A stretch of 64,000 bases of DNA from Triops longicaudatus (lineage: Eukaryota; Arthropoda; Branchiopoda; Notostraca; Triopsidae): the NCBI GenBank assembly GCA_022885665.1, contig JAGQDJ010000196.1, positions 33,161-97,160 of the forward strand, written 5' to 3'. The position numbers and the translations under genes are program-made. The notes under the pieces were generated by a model. The model searched no databases. It saw only the letters and a list, made by a program, of their open reading frames with translations, and was not told the DNA's origin. Shown here piece after piece: positions 29,589-41,522 of the stretch (the first letter of the stretch is position 1; each line of letters starts with the position of its first letter).

Positions 29589-32500
29589 ATGCGGGAATCG
29601 CGATTCTACGTACCGGTTTTGATATGGATCGCCACGTTTGCCCATGCACAACACGCACATAATCATGCACATAATCAGTTTGGATGCGACTGTATGGAAT
29701 ACTGGACTTGTGTAACAAGGTAAATGCCATTTTTCACAATTATCTCCCATCGACTAATTACCAATGCAAAGTGGATTCATTTGCAATGAGTTAATCATCT
29801 CAACGAGTTTGAAATACATGGTTTTTAAATAGATAATGGTTAAAAAAACTGCCTTGTATCTTCAAAGTAATTTCAGAAGAAATTTCTATTTCCAAAGATT
29901 TTAAAGCTTATTTCCTGTTTCATACAAGTTTTGTGCACTTTGGCAAAAAAATGACAAATATTATATTCCGGTTACTCTTAATGTCAAATTTATTATTCCA
30001 CTAGTCATACTGTAATATATTATGTGCGTTAATCGTACATAAACACTCTTCTATTTCTAACATAACCGAGTTTTGGTTAATTGTTAACAATTAAATTATT
30101 GCAGTTTGGTTCCATATTTCTACTCGATTTGAAATTTAAACATTTATTAAAATACTGACCTCTTTTTTATATTTTAATAATTTTACATGCAACTTTTATG
30201 CAAACTTAAAGACATGATTTACATTAAAATTTGCGTGCAATTTTTTTGTGAAATGTCAAAGTTTTTAAAAAAATTCTCTTGACAGTAAAGTTTGCTAACA
30301 TAGTTTAATTGTAAATGTCGTCCATTTTTTCTAAAACACTGATTAGTAAATCTTCTACATTGACGCAATTCTTGTACTTTTTGCAAACTGAAAGACAAAA
30401 TTTACTGTCAAATTATGTTAAAATTTGCGTGCATTTTTTTATATATCGAAGATTTTCCAAAAATTCTCTTGACAGTAAAGTTTGCTAACATAGTTGAATT
30501 CTAAATGTTGTCCATGTTTTCTAAAACGTTGATTAGTAAATCTTTTACATTGACGCAATTATTGGTACTTTTTGTCAAAACACTGAAATTCTGTTACACT
30601 CATTATACGAAGCCTTTGTTCCTAATAATTTAAGAAAAATAAATGCAAAAGTCCTTAAAATCACTTTGGTGACATCCTTTCGTAACTTTACCTTAAAACC
30701 CATATTTTGAAGAATTTTTCTTTGATTGTTATTTACAGCCAAGCAATGTCGCATTTGCGAAATTCACTATTTACAATTACATATTTATCTACATTACTAA
30801 CAATTCATCACCACTTGTTATTCATTCATTGTATCTTCATCATTGTATCATCTATTTTATAATTCGTCAATAATAATAATTTTAACTGTTACATCAACAA
30901 CTATTGAAGTGAAACGATGTACGGCAACGAGCAAAGCTCACGCCGACGAAAGAAATAAAAAAAATAATTCATCACATCTATATCAAGCGTAAAATCGCTA
31001 AAATGTTTCGGAATTGGTTTTCAAGTTTCTTTTCCGTTATTTTGGCAACAGTGGTGGTTCTCCGTATAGTTACTGCGGAAGTATGGAATCGGACGTGTGT
31101 TGTTTTGTGCCCCAGAACGCCCAAAAAGTTGGCATTTTACCTGTTCCTAACAAATCCAAATGTGGTCGCAAAGGATCTGACAACAATCGACGAGACGGAA
31201 CCGCAGACATGGGCGAATGGCCCTGGCATGTAATTATAAAAGAATTCTTTCTCTTTGCGCCTTTTCAGCTTCTTTTCCGTTGCTGTTTGAATTCGTCTCT
31301 GACCTCAAAAAATTTCGCTTTCTTTTGACACAAAATTCCTGCTGTGAATGCGAAAACAGGCCGCAATACTCGAAAAGCCGAACGATTTGTATGTCTGCGG
31401 TGCTTCGCTGTTGGACGAAAGTTGGATCGTCACCGCCGCCCATTGCGTCGACGATTAGTAAGGAAATATTTTACATTTCGCAACTCATTTCTGAACCTAG
31501 CCACTAATGTTAAGTTCTCTGAGACTTTTTAAAAGCAAAAAATCGAATTTTTCTTCTGTTTTGGCTAATTTTTGAGTAAAAAGGAAACAGACATAAAAAG
31601 GGCAGAAAACGATGAAATTAAGCCTAAAACATATAATCCTTTTTTGAGTCGTACGTTTTACAACTACTATTAATCTTGTATGTCTACATTGTGTTTAACA
31701 ATGCGTTTTTGGTTTTGAGTTTTCATGCGCCCAAGTTGCGCCTTTCCACACAGCTCTACGCTACCGTCCAAAAACCCGTAAGCTATAGCACGGAAAAAGG
31801 GTCGGAGTTTGCTGTCTAATTTTGAACACCTAATTTCTCATAAACCAAAGTGTGTGGCTGCGTTTTGATTTAAGTGACACAAATTCCGATCTTTCTACTA
31901 GCTTTACGCAAAAAAAAACGCGGCTTCAAATTGTCACTGTATTAAAAAAATAAAATCTCAAAATCTAACCCTTTTTATTTCATCGACAAACTTTTAATTT
32001 TTTTCTGGATTTTTCCTTCTCTAGCCTTTCAAAAGACCCCAAACAAACTCTATTTCGTGCTTTATCATTCTTTTTCTCTTCTTTTAGCCACCTTTATGTA
32101 GCTTTTGGCTCGTAAGTCACTTTCGTTACCAAAAAACGTGTCTGTACACGAATTTAGAGCAGATAACAGTGTAAAATAGCATTAGCAATGTGTACAGAAC
32201 TGATATTATGATTCATGTTTCGATAGCTTGGACACGAGCAACGTGAGCGAGTTGCTTAAAGTACGACTGGGCGAGTATGACGTCAGCAGCACGTCTGAAT
32301 TTTTACGCCACGAAGAGTTCGACGTCTCCGATATCGTGATCCACCCCGGATTTAACAACGTCAGTCTCCTGAACGACATCGCTTTAGTCAAATTTACCAA
32401 ACCTGCGCGCCGTCGACCGCACATAGATGTCGTGTGCATGCCGCACAAAAACCAAATCGCCGAAGCAGAAGGAACGCGCTGTTACGTCACTGGCTGGGGC

Positions 32501-34195
32501 CGCAAAACCGAAGGCAATTTCTTTTTTTTATTTTTTTGGGGAATTTTTATGACCTTACTTTCAATTATTTTTCTTGTTAATAAATCTCACCGTAAGAGGT
32601 ACATTTAAATAACTATCAAAACAACGTAAAAAAAAACTACGTAAATGGTTCTTACCATGCTAACATGTACACATAAGAAAAAAGTGCCAAGAAAAAATAG
32701 TTGTAAAAATATTTTCTACGTCTTTTGTTCTTTATTTATGTATTTTTATTTATTTTGGCTTATTTTTTTAAGAAAATGAAACCTAAACGAAGTGATTTTC
32801 TCGAAAAAGTCTAAACAGTTTTGTTTATTTTATGAAATATTCCAGATAGTCCGCATTCGGTGCAACTGAAGGAGATCGAAGTGCCATTATGGAACAATTT
32901 CAAGTGCCAAGCTGCGCTGAGAACACAATTTGGACCTTCGTTCGTCCTTCCTGATACTTCTATCTGCGCTGGAGCCGAAGGCCGCGACGCTTGTGACGTA
33001 ATTCATTTAAATATTAATTTAAAAATGTCTTTTAAGCCCCGCGGTGGAGCACATAAAATATTGTCCACGTTTTCATGAATACCAACATTTTTTCAAAAAG
33101 ACAGTAAAGTTTGCTGTGACAGTAAAGTTTGCTTGTGACAGTAAAGTTTGCTGACTAAATTAATCCTAAACGTCGTTAGACTTTTTATAAAATATTGAAT
33201 AGTAGATTAGCTACACAGAAGCAGTATTTGAGCTTTCATGGCAATACTGAATGTAAACATTCTTTTTCGCTCATTATAAGATGCCTTTTCTTACAAAAGT
33301 TTCATGTAAAAGTCCTTAAATATCGACTAAGCTGTTATTGTTTGCCATTTATTCAACAAAATTTTTCAAAAAGTCTAATAGGTACATATTTCCATTTTTT
33401 TTTTTTGCTTTCAAAGAAAATTAAAAAAATTAAGCTTGATTTTTAAATTTAATTAGTTCACTGTTAGAAAGAGTATGCATAAACACATTCAAAAGCTTCT
33501 TTAAAACTTGACTGTCACTATAGTTTTGCAAATGTGTTGGAAAAATCGCCTTGCAGAGGTATACTACGTACTCTAACGGGCGAATTTGATCCAAATTTCT
33601 CGTCATCTCTTCTTCAAAATTTTTTCTATATTTTCTAAAAGCTTTCCGACAGTAAAGTTATGGACAATAGTACAAATGTACTGACATTTTACAACTTTCA
33701 AAAAAGCTGTTAATAAATTTGCAGCAATTTCACCAAATTTTCCAACTTTTGACAAAGTCTCCAACGTGGTCCTAAAAATCAACATACATTCTTCCCAAAA
33801 ATCTACAAAAAATCTATTTAAAATTCCACTATAATACAATGTAGAGTAGTTTTAAACATCAAACATAGTTAAAACATCAAACATAGTTTTAAACATCCAA
33901 AAACTCCTAATGATTCGCATTATTTGCGATTTAAGTTTAGGTATCTAAACTTTTAAGTTTTAAATACAGCTTTAAATGTCTGAATTTAAAATTTTTAAGA
34001 TTTTTTCTTTCATTTTAGGGTGACGGGGGCGGTCCTTTAGTTTGCGAAAAAGACGGTCAGTGGTACCAAGTGGGTATCGTCAGTTTCGGTATCGGCTGCG
34101 GTCGAACGAACCTGCCTGGTGTGTATACCCGTCTTTCATCCTACGATCCCTGGATTCGTGACGTCATCAAGCGTTATAGACTGCGAGCTGGCTAA
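29589..34195 (+). CDS. clip-type serine protease homologue, catalytically dead (Ser to Gly)
   Basis: Six exons: 29589-29719, 31052-31229, 31360-31457, 32227-32513, 32846-32997, 34019-34195; 340 residues, all phases fit. A signal peptide is followed by His/Asn-rich residues and a compact cysteine module (CDCMEYWTC, then C, CC and C), like the N-terminal module of arthropod masquerade/PPAF-type homologues. The S1 domain starts near GEWPWH. The catalytic His (TAAHC) and Asp (NDIALVKF) are present, but the active-site motif reads GDGGGP instead of GDSGGP, so it should not cleave. No RIVGG-type activation site is visible. Such homologues act as cofactors in melanisation or adhesion (family knowledge; role here inferred). 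The intron after exon 4 begins with GC rather than GT, the only choice that keeps the frame into exon 5. Confidence 0.88.
30190..30580. repeat. 190-bp tandem duplication in protease-homologue intron 1
   Basis: The block containing AAATTCTCTTGACAGTAAAG, TTTGCTAACATAGTT and GATTAGTAAATCTT occurs at 30271 and again at 30461, a period of 190 bases, with the upstream AAAATTTGCGTGCA part also duplicated. A further diverged copy lies in intron 5 of the same gene (33105-33330). Confidence 0.75.
31777..31895 (+). repeat. dispersed repeat, copy 2
   Basis: Second copy of the repeat at 15339-15480, with matching CGTAAGCTATAGCACGG, AAAAAGGGTCGGAGTTTGCT and TAATTTTGAACAC. It lies in intron 3 of the protease homologue. 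Confidence 0.55.
33105..33330. repeat. third copy of the GACAGTAAAGTTTGCT repeat, with a triplicated core
   Basis: In intron 5 the word GACAGTAAAGTTTGCT occurs three times in a row (from 33101, 33118, 33137). The following 190 bases then align loosely with the intron-1 repeat: CTAAACGTCGTTAGA, ATTGAATAGTAGATTAG, GCTCATTATAAGATGCCTT and AAAAGTCCTTAAA match TCTAAATGTTGTCCATG, GTTGATTAGTAAATCTT, ACTCATTATACGAAGCCTT and AAAAGTCCTTAAA at 30500-30665. Confidence 0.65.
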
Positions 34196-34559
34196 TTAAC
34201 CATCCTAATCCAGCTAATTCTCTCTTAAAAATTCAATCTTTTTCCAGAAAAGAGCTACGTTACGATTTTTCTCTTCAAGAGAAAAAAATTGTAAACCTTT
34301 CAAGCAGCAAATTTTTAGGGCAAAAAAAGGAACAAAAAATGCAAGGATCTTCACGTTGAACGTGAAGAATGCGTAATCATCTTTCAATTAGCATTAGGCC
34401 AGGAAGAATTTTTATCGGTGCTGCTCATTTTCCCCCGGTTATATTCTTAGTCTCGTGTAATAATTCTTTTCGAATTTGTAAAGAGTGTGACATGATGCGT
34501 GTTGTACAAAAATACTCTTAGTAATTTTTGCCATTTGATGTTTGTACACAAAACCTTGA

Positions 34560-34565
34560 AATAAA
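34560..34565 (+). terminator. polyadenylation signal, protease homologue
   Basis: AATAAA 365 bases after the stop codon, with a second AATAAA at 34576. These are the first canonical hexamers downstream. Use is inferred. Confidence 0.5.
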
Positions 34566-34669
34566 ACATTCTTAAAATAAAATGTCTTTTTATAACACGA
34601 ATTTCCTTTAAAACTGCTATTAATCCGCAAACTACACTAAGAACATAAATATACCAGAAATTAATTTAA

Positions 34670-34995
34670 TTAATTATCTGTTAGTTTTATTCATTAAATC
34701 TACACTCAACAATTGGAATTTGCAAAATCGAAAAAAAATAACAAATTTTATATTTTTTTCCAGTCAATATAATGAAAACTATAATGGATATTTAAAAAAA
34801 AACATTAAATTTTAAAAATAAACAGTGTTTTTTTATCAAAAATTGTATTTTTTTCTATTCGAATAAAATGAAAAATATAATGGAAATTTAAAAAAAAAAT
34901 ATGAAAAGGTTTTTTATTATAAACTGTATATTTTTTCTAGTCAATATAATGAAAAATATAACGGAAATTTATATAAAAAAATAATTTAAATTGTT
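34670..34995. repeat. ~90-bp AT-rich tandem repeat after the protease homologue
   Basis: Three diverged units share CAATATAATGAAAAATATAA, GGAAATTTAAAAAAAA and TGTATTTTTTTCTA words (near 34765, 34862 and 34942). It lies between the protease homologue and the second ZP gene. The remaining gap to 35720 shows no gene. Confidence 0.65.
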
Positions 34996-35720
34996 TATTA
35001 ATATTTATAAAATAATGAAAAATGAGAAATTTTTCCAGTTTCTTTTGTAGTACTAATTTTGTTTTAATTGGTTATGTCAATGTGACAAGGTCGTCAATGA
35101 AAGTTTTTAAAGGATGTGACATCCTTTGAGGATGTTGTGTCCCTTTTTCAAAAGAATTTTACTTTCTTTCGCATTCTTTGGCATCACCGGATGCGATTGT
35201 ATTCAAAATCCACGTCGTTCACGAACTCGGCGTTTTATTGACATTTTTTAACTCACTCTCCTTCCCTTTTCGAGAAAAGATAGATTTTCAGACAAAAAGA
35301 CCTTTTTCTTTGATTTTTTTCCTGATAAAGCAAGTTCAAACGATCATCCAAAAATTTGGGAGAAGTTTAAAGAAAGACGAGGAAACTGAAGTCTTGGGTG
35401 GAGTCGAATTACCTTGTTGCACTTTTTGAGCAGGAAACGGCAAGTACTGCTATTCCACACTTGGTCCGACACGTGAAAAAAAGGAGAAAAGATTCGAGAC
35501 ACAGAACAAGCTTAAGTTAGTCTTCTATCGTACTTCGAGAGTTTCAGATCACTTGAAGCTTTTTTTCCCAGCTTTTTTCAGCAAACACACAAAAATTCTG
35601 ATAAAATAGAAAAACTTCTATTTTTTATTATAAAAAAAAAGAAAATCTGAATTTAAAATAAAGTGATTCTCTTGCAACTCAACGTAAAAGTAGCGACTTC
35701 CAAGGTATTTAAATCGAGTT

Positions 35721-37293
35721 ATGGAGTGGGCCATTTTCGCGATTTTACTTTTCATAAATGTAAGTATACTTTAAAAAAATAATCAACAAAGAGTTTTAAA
35801 TTGACTTCATTGTGATCAACATTTTTCATAATTTTTTCAGTCAATAATTTTTGCTTTTTTTTTTCTTATTAAAGGTAATTTACGGTCAAGACTACGAAGG
35901 TAAGAAAGAATTCTTTTAACATCTTCTCTTATTCTTTATAATTACACGTAAATCCGCGAGGCACTTTATTAGATGAGACGATTAAATTAGATAAGACTTT
36001 TCGTGAATACAAAGATTTTATTATTATCACTTCTTAAGAAAATGACAGTAATACTTGAAAGTTTTACTCAATTATAAAGAGATTTCTTTCAAGACATACG
36101 TACTCTAGTCCACTGCGGCAACTTTTTACAAATTCCAGAATATTTAACTTCAGAATTTCAAATTTTTCAATTAGAAGCGTACTATTTTTATTATAAGCGT
36201 ATTATTATAATTATTTTTAGAAGCGTTTATTTATTTTTAACGGTTTCTAAAGCTACTGTAGAAAGAAATTTTAGGAACGACTAGAATAGTAAAACTAGAA
36301 AGGAACTTTAGTGATACAATAAATTCCAATGTTCTAAATTTAGATTTGAGTTTATCTTTAAATAGTATTAATATCTAATATAATTTTTAACTACGTTACG
36401 CTCCGAAGTATCCAAGTTTTACGATTTCAAGAAACTCGCACTGGTTTAGCGAATGTCAATGACTTCGTAACTCCTAGACAGGGACAATTATTGTAGAGCG
36501 TGGCAAAAAGGTTAACAGTACTCTTTCGGTACAGAAAAGGCGCGGCATCATAGTACAATTAACAAACCGGAACCACGACTAAACACGGAACTGCACACAG
36601 TGTCAAAGTGTAGCGCAAACTCATTTCCACCAAGCAATATTAAAAAAAAGCTAACTTTACGCTCTTATTTTCAAATTCAACTCTTTCCACTAAAATCAAA
36701 AAGATTCCAAAGACTGAATTTTACAATAATGAACACTTATTACCATAATTTTTGCTTTAGTTAACAATATTTTGTTAACAATAGTTATTTTGTTTATTAT
36801 TTTATTATTCATTTTTACTGTGTTTTTATTTATTTTTTAAATATGTTTTATTGTAACATTTTACTATTTTTATTATTTAATTTAATAGCCTTGATTACTC
36901 CATGAATAAACTTTCGGTAGAAACTGAGATAAATTATACGAAAATGTGAAAAAAAGCGTTTATATAAACATTCTTTTTTTTTCAACTTTAAATTTATTAA
37001 ATAAAACAATCGTGCCATAACACTACTAGTATCGTAATATTCAATTAGGCTACATTACTACACTCTTACGCTATATTATACGCTACACTGTACGAGTTAC
37101 GATACAGTGTTAACTATTAATAATTAACTATTAAATATTTTATGAACCCATAGCCAAATATTACTTATCCTAATATACTACATTAACTAGACTTTCTAAT
37201 ATAACAATACACTATATTTCTTATTTCCGTGAGTAAATTTATTTTGATTTATTTTTTTAATTTATTCATTTATTTATTTTTTATTCATTTATT

Positions 37294-37338
<45 letters not shown>

Positions 37339-40300
37339 AAGTGGCGGATGTTCAATGTATTTACGGCGATGGATCAGGCAAGGGTGAACGCCTAATGGCC
37401 AGGCTGCGGAAACCTGAAGGATTCCGTGGATCACCTATCTTCGCAGACGACCGAAAAAGCGATCCTGTCACTGACCCCGTTTGTCAAATTCGCGAAGAGC
37501 CTAATGACGTATCAGGGCGCATTTATCGCCTTTTGGTCACTGACTTTGATCGCTGCGGAGTCGTGAAACGCAACGTAAGTCGAAAATAAATTACAAAAAA
37601 TATTTTTTTCTTTTAAAAAATATCAAAAATACGAAAAATTGTCGGCATTGGAATACTATAAATACTTAATACTTTGCGATAGTTACTTGAGACTAAAAAT
37701 GGAAAAAAAAATAGCGTAGCATAACAGTTATTTGAGATAAAAAAAAAATAAGAAATCATACAAAAATACGTGAACATAAAATGAATTGAAAATAAGCTTA
37801 AATAATTGAGACAAAAAAATTAAAAATAAAATAAAAAAATTAGCGTAGCATAACAGACAGTTATTTGAGATAAGAAAATATATAAAAAATCATACAAAAA
37901 TATGTGAACCGAAAATGAATTGGATATATGCTAAAATACTGTTAAAAATCAGGATTACGTGACAGTACGGGTTTGGTTCCCGGTACTCACAACGGTCGTA
38001 ACTGCAGCGGACCAAGAAGTGATTTTGATGTGTCGCCCACCCAAACCGACTGTCGTGTCCAATCGGGCTTCCTCGTTCGCCAGTAGCGTGTAAGTTCGTC
38101 TTTAATCTCTTAAACTCATTCAACTATAAAAAACCGACGAGTTACAATGCTCGTTTGCTCCAATTCATCGGAATTTTAACGGTTTAAAACCCGTTTTAGG
38201 CCTGAAACTCGAACTGAACCGTTACGGTAATTAACTTGTGACGTCACACGCTTGACTTAACATACCTACACTAGGCCTAAAAGACGCACACTGTAACCGT
38301 AACAAGAATAAAAATTTTATATAAATTTCTATAATTGATAACCTATAATTTCTATAAAATTTTGTAACAATTAAAATTCTATAATAGAATTTTTAAAACT
38401 TTTCTACAATTTTCCATAAATTGATGTCCAAAAATATACCGAAACATTAATTGAAAATATGAAAAATCTAGATGCATTGAATCGCAGCGCAAATAAAAAA
38501 ATGCTGGAAACTGAGAAAATAAATGTTAAAACTCGTTATTTAATCTCAAATAGCACGAATTTCAGGTGAAATAGATGACTAAAAAAATTATTCATAAATT
38601 GAAAAAATTCAATCTCATTTTAAAAAAAAATCACACTAAATTGGAAAAAAATACAAAAAATGCAGGAAATTTAAATAAATCGATATTAGGCCTAACGAAG
38701 CCCGCATTTCTGGCGTGGTGGAAGAGTCTTCGTCAGCTAAATTAGAATACGAAGTCGCGTTATTCCGCGAAGCTTTGAGTCGAAGACAACTCCAAGTTGA
38801 AGAGGAAGAAGGACGCGCTCTAACGTCAATCAACAGCAACGCATTACCGGTCGACTCGCCGGTACCTATCGGTACTCGTCTCCAACTAAAAGCGTCGATA
38901 AATCCGAGCGCAGGTAACTCAAGCTATTTTTCGTCAACACTTTGCATTTTTAACTGACCTACATAACTTTTAATTTAATCGAAAAAACACATTTACTGCA
39001 TTTAACAAGAATATATCAAAACAGAGTTTTCGTTGCAATTTATTCCAGTAATTCCCTAATCCATTAATGGACATGTGTCTATGACGGTATTTACAAAGAA
39101 GAAATTCTTAATGTTACAAATATTCCTAAATTAGAATTCAAATATACGAACTTAAAATACACTTTAAAAGAATGAAGCTTCAAATTTCAAACCCAAAGAC
39201 TTTTCCTTTACAATTTTCATTCATTTAGAATTCTTAAATGAATTTAATTTTTTTTAATTTAATGTTTTTATAATTTCTAGCTTGGCGATGGGTAAAACTG
39301 ATGGAAGTGACTGTATCAGCTGATCCCCATAATCCTCACCACGAAGGCCATGTGAAACTCGTTGACAAAGGGTAAAAAACTTACAAATTACAAAAACTTC
39401 AAATTAAATTGTTTAAACTTTAAATTATAATTATTTAACAACTTACACATTATAAAAATACCCAATAAATTCGAATTGAAAAATAACAGAAAAGTATTAC
39501 AGCTATGTTGCCTTTTTTGACACCAGCTTTTATTTTTCCTATTTAATTAAAAAAATATATTTTATTTTTCTGAAAGGTGCCGCAATCCAGAATTTCAAGC
39601 CATTTTGCCACACCAGCCCGGACGATCACTGGATCGTCCTTACGAGGCTGTTTTGGAATTCGAGGCGTTTATGCTGTTAACGAACTCGAACCCAAACTTT
39701 GGCGCGACCAAGCGTGCGAAATTCACTCGCCAAACGCCAACCTTGCCCCAAACCCCGGGCCAACTATGGATCCATACGACCGTGTTAGCCTGCATTGAGC
39801 AAGAAGATTGTTTGCCGGTACTTTAATTTTACTATTAATTTATTTAATATGAATTCCTTTCCACTCACTTTTTCGTTAAAAAATCGATACAAATGTAAAG
39901 CTAAAATTAATAATTCATTGTTTTGCGTTTCAATTGGCAAAACATTAATAATTTATTAATTTAATTATAATTAAATTTTAAAATAAAATAATTTATAAAC
40001 CTAATATGATGTAATGCAAACCTAATATAATGTAATGTAAAACTAATACAATGCAAACCACAGAATTTGTGTCATAGTACAACAATGAGCTCACGTCGTT
40101 GGTTTGCAACAAAATAAAAATTTTTAAAAAAATTTTAAGCTAGTATTATGTTGTATTATTTATTTATGGTTACGTTTATTTATTATTATTATTTTTTTTA
40201 AATTTAGGAATTGTGTCCAGATTTGATTGAGCCAGCAGGTTACGGCCGTAGGAAGAAACGTTCGACCGGTGCTCAATTTAATCCTACAAACATTACACGT

Positions 40301-41081
40301 CGAGGACGTCCTCGTACCACCACGAGTACAACCACTACTAACACGCCCCTTTCCCCTGACCATCGCCACACCCAGTTTGGCAACAACGTCGGCATGCAAG
40401 TCCTCGCTCCAGGTACTAAAACCAGTACTACAGTACCGAAAAATATCTTCCAAAAATTAAATAAAAAATACATAACTTCTTAGGTATTTATCTATTTTTT
40501 AAAATAATTCTTATTCAATAACTTTAACTGTTAATCTACCTGCCGTGCCTTTTACAAAACATAAAACTCCAACACGATTTTAACTTTTAACTCAACTTTT
40601 AACTTGAAAATTCGCTATGGTTTAAACGCAAAGATATTTTAAATGCAAATTTTTACGCATTAAATTAACCGACAAAAATGGTATGCGAAATTTTGTATTT
40701 TAATGGTATGCGGAAATTTGAAGTTTTGTACCTATAATTTAGGTAAAATTTCATACGCAAATTTTCCCAAAAAATGCTTCATTTTTCCGGAGCTTTTCAA
40801 GAATGTATACGATTAACTATAATGTTTTTCTCTTTTTTAAAGAATATTACGCGAGTCCAACGACGTTAAACACAAACGCTTGTCCAATGTTCTTCATAAG
40901 CACCATCGCTTTATCCATTGCTTTGGTAATTTGCGGCATTATCACTACCAGTTGCGCCATCCGAGCGTCCAAACTTTCAGCCTTGCAAGAGAAATCCATC
41001 TACGACGACGAATTACGACGAGACGTTCTCCAAGCCACACTTCAACGTCATCTTCAACAAAACCGTCTCTCGAAATCTTAA
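35721..41081 (+). CDS. second ZP-domain, furin-site, single-pass membrane protein
   Basis: Nine exons: 35721-35759, 35875-35899, 37342-37574, 37953-38089, 38690-38913, 39281-39371, 39577-39817, 40208-40412, 40843-41081; 477 residues, phases consistent throughout. A short signal peptide (MEWAIFAILLFIN) ends near the 25-base exon 2. The ZP-N half carries ADDRKSDPVTDPVC and GRIYRLLVTDFDRCGVV. After the conserved VRVWFP and ILMCRPP blocks comes a Glu-rich region, then ZP-C with KGCRNPEFQAILP and LACIEQEDCLPELCPD. A GYGRRKKRS furin-like site lies near 344-348, then a Thr-rich stretch, a membrane helix at about 413-436 and a short charged tail. Same architecture as the ZP gene at 1579-8037, but little sequence identity, so recent duplication is unlikely. 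Exon 2 is tiny and relies on phase; the others are well supported. Confidence 0.85.
37296..37335 (+). repeat. 40-base poly-T tract at an acceptor site
   Basis: Forty uninterrupted T residues end six bases before exon 3 of the second ZP gene, acting as, or hiding in, its polypyrimidine tract. Such a run is likely length-variable between individuals. Confidence 0.95.
37713..37925. repeat. 129-bp direct duplication in ZP gene 2 intron 3
   Basis: Words TAGCGTAGCATAACAG, TTATTTGAGATAA, AAATCATACAAAAATA and GTGAAC..AAAATGAATTG occur in the same order starting near 37713 and again near 37842. Close similarity suggests a fairly recent duplication. Confidence 0.75.
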
Positions 41082-41522
41082 CCTAACGCTTTTTTTCTTC
41101 ACTCTCTCATAAAATTTTACTTCCTTATTTATTATTTTTTTCTTCTAGAAAAAGTTTCTATTTCATTTTCAATTCTAATTACTTCGAAAAGGTGGCAGGC
41201 CTAAGAAATTGGGGAGATTTTTATTACTAATTTTTATTATTTTTTAAATTTCGAAAAAAAATCTTTCTTTATTTTAAGTCGAAGCTATGGAATCATTGGT
41301 ACTTTCGTTCTCTTCCTGGGCATTGACAATTCAAGTAATTTCATCATTGATACCATTTGCAATGTAAAGCCATTACTGTTGCACCAGAATGTGATACACG
41401 AACGTTTATAACCAAAATCACTTTTCTTTAAACTCGGAGCTAATACCCCGAAAACAGGAAAGAAGCTTTTGAAGCTAACTAAACAGAATTTTTAACGATT
41501 TTTTTCTTCGTGTTTGGAATAA

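Noticed and set aside
31003..31233. Frame starting MFRNWFSSFF over the protease homologue's exon 2
   Set aside because: The neighbouring frame carries the conserved cysteine module and joins in phase at 31052; this one is a shadow.
35178..35429. 83-codon frame between the protease homologue and the second ZP gene
   Set aside because: No conserved features, and it lies in a short AT-rich gap without splice partners.
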